DNA of 26,626 bases. Source: CAZVTU01 sp964630295. Its GTDB lineage: Bacteria; Patescibacteriota; Minisyncoccia; Minisyncoccales; RBG-13-42-11. Location of the stretch: assembly GCA_964630295.1 (NCBI GenBank), contig CAZVTU010000002.1:1-26626 (forward strand). The letters run 5' to 3'. The notes beneath the pieces were generated by a model. The model was given only the letters and a program-made list of their open reading frames with translations. It was not told the origin of the DNA and ran no database searches. Both the position numbers and the translations under genes were made by a program. Of the stretch, positions 13,696-19,874 are shown in pieces. Every line of letters starts with the position of its first letter. Positions within the stretch are counted from its first letter, which is position 1.

Positions 13696-14067
13696 ATGAA
13701 CAGAAAATTATTAAATCAATTGAAAGAAAAGTTAGAGAAAGAAAAAATTCAAATTGAAAAAGAATTAGCGAAGTTCGCTAAAAAGGATGAAAAATTAAAG
13801 GGGGATTGGGATACCCGTTTTCCTCACTGGGATGGTGATTCTGGCTCTTCGGCTTTGGAAAGAGCAGCAGATGAAGTAGAAGAATACAGTACGTTGCTGC
13901 CCATAGAATATAGTTTAGAAAATAAACTTAAAGATATTAATTTGGCTTTGGAGAAAATGAAAAAAGGAAAATATGGAATTTGTGAAAAATGTGGAAAAGA
14001 AATTTCTGAAAAAAGATTAGAGGTAATTCCTGAAGCTAAACTCTGTCTGAAATGCGAACAAAAATAA
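13696..14067 (+). CDS. DksA/TraR-type C4 zinc-finger protein
   Basis: The 123-residue product has an N-terminal coiled-coil-forming helix (1-35), an acidic middle and a C-terminal zinc finger with C96-EK-C99 and C117-LK-C120. The flanking KYGICEKCGKEISEKRLE is typical of the DksA/TraR family, whose members modulate RNA polymerase through its secondary channel. The acidic tip motif of DksA (DxxDxA) is only loosely represented by ALERAADEVEE (53-63). It may be a transcription regulator of the short TraR/YocK type. It is packed between the unknown membrane-protein gene and comM with 1 and 3 nt gaps. Confidence 0.85.
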   Translation: MNRKLLNQLKEKLEKEKIQIEKELAKFAKKDEKLKGDWDTRFPHWDGDSGSSALERAADEVEEYSTLLPIEYSLENKLKDINLALEKMKKGKYGICEKCGKEISEKRLEVIPEAKLCLKCEQK

Positions 14068-14070
14068 TCT

Positions 14071-15594
14071 ATGCTTTCGAAAGTTCTTTCGGCTGCTATT
14101 TTAGGTTTAGATGCTCAAATAGTTGAAGTCGAGGTAGACGTTTCTTATGGTCTACCTTCTTTTAGTATTGTTGGCCTGCCCGATAAAGCAGTCCAAGAGT
14201 CAAAAGATCGAGTAGGAACAGCGATAAAAAGTTCTGGTTTTAAATCACCAAATCACCAACCGGCTAAAATTTTAGTTTCTTTAGCGCCAGCTGACTTAAA
14301 AAAAGAGGGTTCTTTATACGACTTGCCTATTGCCCTGGGTTTTTTAGTTGCCTCAAAACAAATAAGATTTCAAACAGAAGGCCGATTTTTTATTGGTGAA
14401 TTATCTTTGGATGGAAAATTGAGACCAGTAAAAGGAGCGTTATCAATTGCCTTAATGGTTAAAGAAAGGGGTTTTTCAGAAATAGTTTTACCCAAAGCCA
14501 ATGCTTTAGAAGCCGCTTTAGTCAAAGAATTGAAAATAATCGGTATTCGAGATTTAAAAGAATGTATTAGTTATTTAAAAGGCGAAATCAAGATTCTTCC
14601 ATTTAAACCAAATGTCGAAAACCTTTTCGAAAAGAAAGAAATGCTAATTGACTTAGGTTATATTAAAGGCCAAGAATATGCTAAAAGAGCTTTAGAAATT
14701 GCTGCTGCCGGCGGTCATAATCTTTTAATGATGGGACCACCGGGTTCTGGGAAGTCAATTTTAGCCAAAGCCCTACCTTCAATTTTACCTCCTCTTTCCT
14801 TCGAAGAGTCATTGGAAGTAACCAAAATTTATAGTGTGGCTGGTCTTTTACCAAAAGAAAAACCATTAATTACGCAGAGACCCTTCCGCTCTCCCCACCA
14901 TGCTTCTTCTGAACCTGCGCTAATTGGTGGAGGCAATCCTCCCCGGCCTGGCGAAATCACTCTTGCTCATCGAGGCATTTTATTCTTGGACGAATTCCCT
15001 GAATTCCACCGAGATGTTTTAGAATCTTTACGTCAACCGATCGAAGAAGGCAAAATTACTATTTTACGCTCGAGAAATCGTCTAACTTTTCCAGCTAGAT
15101 TCGCTTTGGTCGCCGCTTCCAATCCCTGCCCTTGTGGATACTATGGTGATCCTGAAAAAGAATGTAAATGTTACCCTTCCCAAATTAATAATTACCGAAG
15201 AAAACTTTCGGGTCCCTTAATGGACAGAATTGATATTTTTGTTACTGTTCCTCAAGTGAAATATGAAAAAATAGCGACACCTGATTCTGAGAATTTAAGC
15301 CAAAAAGTAAGAGAAAGAGTACTGAAAGCTAGGAATATCCAGAAAGAAAGGTTTAAAAAAGAAAACTTCTTAACAAACTCAGAAATGGAAATTCCTCAAA
15401 TAAAAAAATACTGTCAAATTGACAGCAATTCCGGGAATTTATTAAGAAAATATGTTAATTCAGGAAAATTATCTGTTCGAGGTTACCACCGGGTTTTAAA
15501 AGTGGCTCGCACTATCGCTGATCTCGATAGCTCAGAAAATATCTCTTATAACCACTTAAGCGAATCCTTAATGTATCGAATCAGAGAAGATTAA
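14071..15594 (+). CDS. comM: ComM/YifB-family Mg-chelatase-like AAA+ ATPase
   Basis: ComM is a branch-migration helicase that aids integration of transforming DNA. The 507-residue protein has the N-terminal Lon/S5-like domain (about 20-180, with GLPDKAVQESKDRV), the AAA+ domain with Walker A GPPGSGKS (222-229) and Walker B GILFLDEFPEF (302-312), RSPHHASSEPALIGGG (273-288), and the Mg-chelatase C-terminal domain. A cysteine cluster NPCPCGYYGDPEKECKC (351-367) is present, as is usual in the family. The gene is full length. In Patescibacteria it suggests natural uptake of DNA, perhaps through surface pili. It ends at a bidirectional hairpin shared with the converging LysM-M23 gene. Confidence 0.96.
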   Translation: MLSKVLSAAILGLDAQIVEVEVDVSYGLPSFSIVGLPDKAVQESKDRVGTAIKSSGFKSPNHQPAKILVSLAPADLKKEGSLYDLPIALGFLVASKQIRFQTEGRFFIGELSLDGKLRPVKGALSIALMVKERGFSEIVLPKANALEAALVKELKIIGIRDLKECISYLKGEIKILPFKPNVENLFEKKEMLIDLGYIKGQEYAKRALEIAAAGGHNLLMMGPPGSGKSILAKALPSILPPLSFEESLEVTKIYSVAGLLPKEKPLITQRPFRSPHHASSEPALIGGGNPPRPGEITLAHRGILFLDEFPEFHRDVLESLRQPIEEGKITILRSRNRLTFPARFALVAASNPCPCGYYGDPEKECKCYPSQINNYRRKLSGPLMDRIDIFVTVPQVKYEKIATPDSENLSQKVRERVLKARNIQKERFKKENFLTNSEMEIPQIKKYCQIDSNSGNLLRKYVNSGKLSVRGYHRVLKVARTIADLDSSENISYNHLSESLMYRIRED

Positions 15595-15620
15595 AAATAG
15601 GGGAGACCCGTTCTCCCCTT
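15593..15620. terminator. Bidirectional hairpin terminator between comM and the LysM-M23 gene
   Basis: GGGGAGA (15600-15606) and TCTCCCC (15612-15618) form a perfect 7-bp stem with a 5-nt loop between converging genes. On the minus strand it is followed by TATTTTTAA; on the plus strand by TTATTTA. It touches the stop codon of the minus-strand gene. Confidence 0.75.
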
Positions 15621-16713
15621 ATTTAGCGAAGGGGTTTCTGGCTCCAGATACCCCAAAATGTAAATGACAACCAGTGGATAGCCCTGCTCCTGGGGTACCG
15701 GGCTGACCACCAATTAAAGCAATAACCTGACCCTGAGAAACTTCTTGACCAGGAGAAACAAAACTAGTTGCAATATGGCCGTAATAAGTAACCACTCCGT
15801 TGGGATGTAAAATTGTAAGGTGGTTTCCCGCTCCTCCAAAAGCCCAACGAGAAGTGGAGTTAGTTAATTTTACCTTTAAAACTTTCCCAGCAGCAGCAGC
15901 ATAAATTGGTTCTCCGCATTTACCATGACTAAAATCAACGGCATTGTACCAGTGAAGACCCTGAGTAATCCGACAAGGAGCAGTAATTGGACAGATAAAA
16001 TAACTCGAGGCCAGAGGAACTAATTTGGGCGCATAACGAACAGAAGGAGTGGGCATAACACCATTGGGAACAATGATGATGTCGCCGATATAAATATCCC
16101 CCCCGTCAGAAAGATTATTAAAAGCAATTATTTCATCAACTTTGCCTTTATACTTTTTAGCAATTCCAGAGATTGTATCGCCTGATTTAACATGGTGAAT
16201 TACCCCAGAAATCGGTAAAATAATCAACTTTTGACCGGGTTGAATATAAGAGTTTTTATTTAAATCATTAGCCCACAAAATAGTATCTAAAGAAATGTTA
16301 AATTGTTTAGCAATTGACCAAAGAGTGTCTCCTGGTTCAACCACATACTCTGTAATCACCTTCTTAGTGTCTTCAAACTCTACACCGCCAATTAAAGCAC
16401 CTAAGACCTGAGGAGAAAAAGTGGTAGGAGGGGAAACTGCTTTTAAACTAGAATTTCCAACTAAAAGAAATTCCGGCGATTCTGGCCGGAATTCCTTTTC
16501 TGGTCCTAAAAATATTTCTTTTTTGGTAGACTCTTCGAAAATCTTTGAGATATTAGCTAAAGAAAAATTTCCTTTGTTTGGAGTCTCAAATAAAAAACTT
16601 GAGCCTAAAGAAACTAAGCTAAACAAAATAAATGAAATTATCCCTAAACAAAGTAAAGGGTCTTTAAAAGATCCTTTTTTTACAAATAAAACCCTTTTGA
16701 AGAACCTACTCAT
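15619..16713 (-). CDS. Membrane-anchored LysM-LysM-M23 peptidoglycan endopeptidase
   Basis: The 364-residue product has a basic N-terminus and one membrane helix (about 20-42) serving as anchor or signal. Two LysM peptidoglycan-binding domains follow (about 122-167, with YVVEPGDTLWSIAKQFNI, and about 172-216, with HHVKSGDTISGIAKKY). A C-terminal M23 metallopeptidase domain follows (about 245-360). M23 enzymes cut peptide cross-links. Candidate zinc and catalytic residues are D260 in NAVDFS, H313 in YYGHIATS and H350/H352 in CHLHFGV. The usual first ligand, the His four residues before the Asp, is Tyr256; His254 sits two residues earlier. The gene is monocistronic, has its own promoter and faces comM. 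It could remodel the wall for the secretion cluster at 17627-26626. Confidence 0.93.
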   Translation of the reverse strand: MSRFFKRVLFVKKGSFKDPLLCLGIISFILFSLVSLGSSFLFETPNKGNFSLANISKIFEESTKKEIFLGPEKEFRPESPEFLLVGNSSLKAVSPPTTFSPQVLGALIGGVEFEDTKKVITEYVVEPGDTLWSIAKQFNISLDTILWANDLNKNSYIQPGQKLIILPISGVIHHVKSGDTISGIAKKYKGKVDEIIAFNNLSDGGDIYIGDIIIVPNGVMPTPSVRYAPKLVPLASSYFICPITAPCRITQGLHWYNAVDFSHGKCGEPIYAAAAGKVLKVKLTNSTSRWAFGGAGNHLTILHPNGVVTYYGHIATSFVSPGQEVSQGQVIALIGGQPGTPGAGLSTGCHLHFGVSGARNPFAK

Positions 16714-16724
16714 TTCTTTTACCT

Positions 16725-16754
16725 AATTTACCTTGTTTTGGGTTTAAAAGTCAA
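16725..16754 (-). promoter_or_regulatory. Candidate promoter of the LysM-M23 gene
   Basis: On the minus strand TTGACT (16749-16754) and TAAATT (16725-16730) are separated by 18 bases. The ATG at 16713 is 11 nt past the -10, so any leader would be very short. AGGTAAAAG in that gap may act as a weak ribosome-binding site. Confidence 0.5.
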
Positions 16755-16782
16755 GGTAATTATCCACACCTAAAAACCATGT

Positions 16783-16788
16783 TAAAAT
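16783..16788 (+). promoter_or_regulatory. Candidate -10 element of rsmA and the downstream cluster
   Basis: TAAAAT lies 6 nt before the rsmA ATG, the same spacing as at cca. The -35 at 17 bp (TTATCC, 16760-16765) matches the consensus poorly, so this is a weak call. Confidence 0.3.
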
Positions 16789-16794
16789 ATTAAA

Positions 16795-17622
16795 ATGAGT
16801 TTAATTTTAAAAAGAAATCTTAAAAATTTACTTAAAAGATACCAAATCCATCCCTTAAAGAAATTAGGCCAGAATTTTTTAATTGACAAAAGCGCTATTA
16901 AAAAAATTATTAAGGCAGCTGAAATAGGAGCGGATGATATCATTTTAGAAATCGGACCGGGTTTAGGAAATTTGACCCAAGAGTTGGCCAAAAAGACGAA
17001 AAAAGTAATTGCCATAGAGAAAGACCCGAAAATGGTAGAAATTCTAAAAGAAACTTTAAAAGATTTAAAAAATATCAAAATAATTAAAAATGATATCTTA
17101 AAAATTAACCCCGCATGCGATATACCAAATACAAAATACAAGCTTGTTGGCAATTTACCTTTTTATCTTACCGCTCCCCTAATTAGGAAATTTTTAGAAC
17201 TAAAGAATCCTCCAAAAGAAATGATCTTAGTTGTTCAAAAAGAAGTAGGACAAAGAATTTGTGCTAAACCTCCCCGGATGAGTATTTTAGCGATTTCGGT
17301 TCAGATTTATGCTAAACCAGAGATTGTTTCTTACATCTCAAAAAAATCTTTCTGGCCCCAACCTAAAGTTGATGCTGCCCTCATTAAAATTACACCTTGT
17401 GCTAAGCTAAGCTTAGCACAAAGAAGTGATTTATTTTTTAAAATTGTTAAAGCGGGGTTTTCTCAACCGAGAAAACAATTAATTAACAATTTATCTAAAA
17501 AATTAAATATTGAGCGAAATAGAGTAAGAAATTGGCTTTTAAAAAATAAAATTCAACCGACTCAACGAGCTGAAACATTAAGTATAGAAGATTGGATAAA
17601 TTTAACAAAAACGTTAAAATAA
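16795..17622 (+). CDS. rsmA: 16S rRNA (adenine-N6,N6)-dimethyltransferase RsmA (KsgA)
   Basis: RsmA dimethylates two adjacent adenines near the 3' end of 16S rRNA. The 275-residue protein has KKLGQNFLID (22-31), the SAM-binding ILEIGPGLGNLT (50-61), the acidic IAIEKD (72-77), NDIL (99-102) and the catalytic NLPF (120-123), then the helical C-terminal domain with FSQPRKQLINNL. Length is normal. A 25-base near-perfect palindrome lies inside the coding sequence at 17397-17421, encoding CAKLSLAQ, between conserved segments. It is the first gene of the plus-strand run into the secretion cluster, and the next gene starts 4 nt after its stop. Confidence 0.97.
   Translation: MSLILKRNLKNLLKRYQIHPLKKLGQNFLIDKSAIKKIIKAAEIGADDIILEIGPGLGNLTQELAKKTKKVIAIEKDPKMVEILKETLKDLKNIKIIKNDILKINPACDIPNTKYKLVGNLPFYLTAPLIRKFLELKNPPKEMILVVQKEVGQRICAKPPRMSILAISVQIYAKPEIVSYISKKSFWPQPKVDAALIKITPCAKLSLAQRSDLFFKIVKAGFSQPRKQLINNLSKKLNIERNRVRNWLLKNKIQPTQRAETLSIEDWINLTKTLK
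17397..17421. repeat. 25-base palindrome inside rsmA
   Basis: TTGTGCTAAGCT (17397-17408) and AGCTTAGCACAA (17410-17421) are exact reverse complements separated by one base. The element is in frame and read as Cys-Ala-Lys-Leu-Ser-Leu-Ala-Gln, in a loop region of the C-terminal domain. No T-run follows, so it is not a terminator. Confidence 0.8.
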
Positions 17623-17626
17623 ATTA

Positions 17627-19846
17627 ATGTCAAAAACTGCATTCTCTCTTGCTATTTTAATTTTTTCTTTTTCAGTTCTTTTCTCAAATGGCTCAATCCT
17701 CGCCCAAAATGGAGAAGATCAATGTGTTAGTGGACCTTGTTGTAATACTACGGTTGATCCAAATGAATTTTATGATTCAAATCACCCGTGCGATTGGGGG
17801 ACGGAATATAGTTGTTATGCCGGAACAAATTGCGGAGCTGATTTTTATCAAAATAATTGGGTTCAATACTGCTCCGGAAACAGCGAACAATGTACTGGAA
17901 TTATCAAAGATAACTGGTCTGTAAGCGAAAGCTGTCAACCATGGGAAAGATGTACCAGTTCTGGCTGTCAATGTGATGGTATGTGTTTAACTACACCAAC
18001 CGGGCCTTATCCTTCTGACGGAGCTAAAAATGTAAAATTACCAGTGACTTTAATGTGGAATGGGGTCAATGGGGCGAAATCATATCGTTATGAAATTGAA
18101 GGAGTTTTAGAAGGAGTGACTACAACTTCTTATATAACTATTGGTGGTTGTAAATTAAAATCGAATAAAAGTTACAATTGGCGAGTCCGGGCTTGCTGTG
18201 ATTTAGAAGGAACAAGTTGCGGACCTTGGAGTAATTTTTGGACTTTTGAAACTAGTTTAGCTCCAGAATTATTATCCCCAGAAAACAATGCTAATAATAT
18301 CCCCCTTCCCGTCACCTTTGACTGGTGCGATGTAGAAGAGGCTCAATCTTATTGTCTTCGGGTTTTTTATAAAGAAACTGGTAAAGAAATTTCCCCCCCT
18401 TGGTTAATACTAAAAGAAGAGGGCTTTCTTCCTTCAGAATTTTCTTTAGGTTTAGACTGGCTGACCAAAAACACATCTTACGATTGGGAAGTCGCTACCT
18501 GTCTTAATGAGGATGGAACAAAATGCGGTCTCAATTGTCAAGAAGATCAAAATTGTAGCGAGTGCGGAGAGAACAGCCAGAAATGGAATTTTAATATCAT
18601 TAGCGAATTAAAAACTCCGAAGTTAGTAGCTCCAAAAAGTGAAAATGATCCCCCAATTGTTAATCTTTCTAGTCAATTGGAATGGGAAGGAATAAAAGGA
18701 GCTCTCTCCTATCGTTATCGAATAAAAAAGGGAGAAAATAAAATTGTTAACTCTTCTAGTAGTCTCTATGTCGTCTCTTTTAATAGTTTCTGGGATAACT
18801 TAGAATTTAATACTATTTATAGTTGGCAAGTTAAATCCTGTTGGGATGATTCTGGAGAAAGCTGTGAAGAAGGATGGTCAGAGGAATGGAAATTTAAAAC
18901 TACCGGCGCTCCGCCAATCAATCTTAAAGAATCTCCAAAAGTTGAAGGGAATAAAATTTCAATTCCCGCTAATCTCAGTTGGAATAAAATGCCCGGAGCT
19001 CTTTCTTATCGTTATGAAATAGCTTCCGATAAAAACTTTAATAATCTTTTAGCCACTGGTACTACTTTAGCAACAAAATCGGAAATTTCTATTGAATACC
19101 CAATTTTAAAACAGAAAACAAAATATTTCTGGCGAGTCAGTACTTGCGCTGATGAAAACGGAGAAGTCTGTGGAAAGTGGAGCGAAAGCGATTTTACTAC
19201 TTTTGAACTCTCTCCTCCAACCAACCCTTATCCTAAAAATAATGGTGAATTTTTAACTTCTGAAAATTATCTTAGGTGGGAGGGAACGGCTAAATATTAC
19301 CAATACAAAGTTGACTATCAAGGAACAGAAAAAATTCCCTTAACTATTGTTTATAGTAAATCAGCTTTTATTCCTACTAATGAATTTGAGTTAGGAAAAT
19401 ACACTTGGTGGGTAAGAGCTTGTCTTGATAAAAATTGTCAAGAGACTAGTAAATTAGCTGGTCCTTGGCATTTTAATTTAGTTCAGGAAAAATGCGAAAA
19501 AGGTTTAATACCCTGCGGTAGAGGATGCGATGTTTTAGAAACACCTTATGATGAAAGAAAACCTTGCCAATTCAAACATATCTTTTTACTTCTAAACAAT
19601 ATTCTGGATTTTCTTTTGTGGCGATTGGGATTAATTATTATGGTTTTATTAACCGTGACTACCGGGGTAATTTATTATTTTTCAATGGGTGTTCCCCAAA
19701 CAATGGCTAAAGTAAAATCATTGTTAAAATCTGCTGGAATTGGTTATTTAATTATTCTTCTTAGTTGGCTTATTATTAATTGGATTTTAATTGTCCTTGG
19801 TTATCAAGTCGAATTTTTTGGTCATTGGTGGCAGATATCTTTTTAA
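17627..19846 (+). CDS. Secreted repeat protein with fibronectin-III-like repeats and a C-terminal TrbC/VirB2-like pilin domain
   Basis: The 739-residue product starts with a signal peptide (about 5-27) and a cysteine-rich segment (33-120). Five repeats of about 85-110 residues follow (about 126-209, 213-325, 329-426, 435-527, 531-618). Each has a W-rich opening, a SYRYEI-type strand, a Y-x-W-x-V-x-x-C strand and, in most, a second Cys about 7 residues on before GPWS or its equivalent. The pattern resembles FN3/Ig-like folds stabilised by a disulfide. Residues 622-739 (LIPCGRGCDVLET, two membrane helices at about 654-684 and 702-725, then WW near the end) match the 9174-9656 pilin-like protein in layout. 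A pilin-like anchor carrying an adhesin-like ectodomain is the best reading; this is inference. It follows rsmA by 4 nt and precedes the VirB6-like gene. Confidence 0.8.
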   Translation: MSKTAFSLAILIFSFSVLFSNGSILAQNGEDQCVSGPCCNTTVDPNEFYDSNHPCDWGTEYSCYAGTNCGADFYQNNWVQYCSGNSEQCTGIIKDNWSVSESCQPWERCTSSGCQCDGMCLTTPTGPYPSDGAKNVKLPVTLMWNGVNGAKSYRYEIEGVLEGVTTTSYITIGGCKLKSNKSYNWRVRACCDLEGTSCGPWSNFWTFETSLAPELLSPENNANNIPLPVTFDWCDVEEAQSYCLRVFYKETGKEISPPWLILKEEGFLPSEFSLGLDWLTKNTSYDWEVATCLNEDGTKCGLNCQEDQNCSECGENSQKWNFNIISELKTPKLVAPKSENDPPIVNLSSQLEWEGIKGALSYRYRIKKGENKIVNSSSSLYVVSFNSFWDNLEFNTIYSWQVKSCWDDSGESCEEGWSEEWKFKTTGAPPINLKESPKVEGNKISIPANLSWNKMPGALSYRYEIASDKNFNNLLATGTTLATKSEISIEYPILKQKTKYFWRVSTCADENGEVCGKWSESDFTTFELSPPTNPYPKNNGEFLTSENYLRWEGTAKYYQYKVDYQGTEKIPLTIVYSKSAFIPTNEFELGKYTWWVRACLDKNCQETSKLAGPWHFNLVQEKCEKGLIPCGRGCDVLETPYDERKPCQFKHIFLLLNNILDFLLWRLGLIIMVLLTVTTGVIYYFSMGVPQTMAKVKSLLKSAGIGYLIILLSWLIINWILIVLGYQVEFFGHWWQISF

Positions 19847-19848
19847 TC

Positions 19849-19857
19849 TGTTATAAT
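19849..19857 (+). promoter_or_regulatory. Extended -10 promoter before the VirB6-like gene
   Basis: TGTTATAAT is a perfect extended -10 (TG-n-TATAAT). It starts 2 nt after the upstream stop codon and lies 17 nt before the ATG at 19875. No good -35 was seen, which extended -10 promoters can do without. Confidence 0.5.
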
Positions 19858-19874
19858 AATTTAAGTTCAAGTTG

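Noticed and set aside
17397..17421. Palindrome in rsmA read as a transcription terminator
   Set aside because: It lies within the coding sequence and no T-run follows on either strand.
19872..19874. TTG as the start of the VirB6-like gene
   Set aside because: The adjoining ATG at 19875 gives an equivalent product and is the more usual start; the one-residue difference cannot be settled by sequence.
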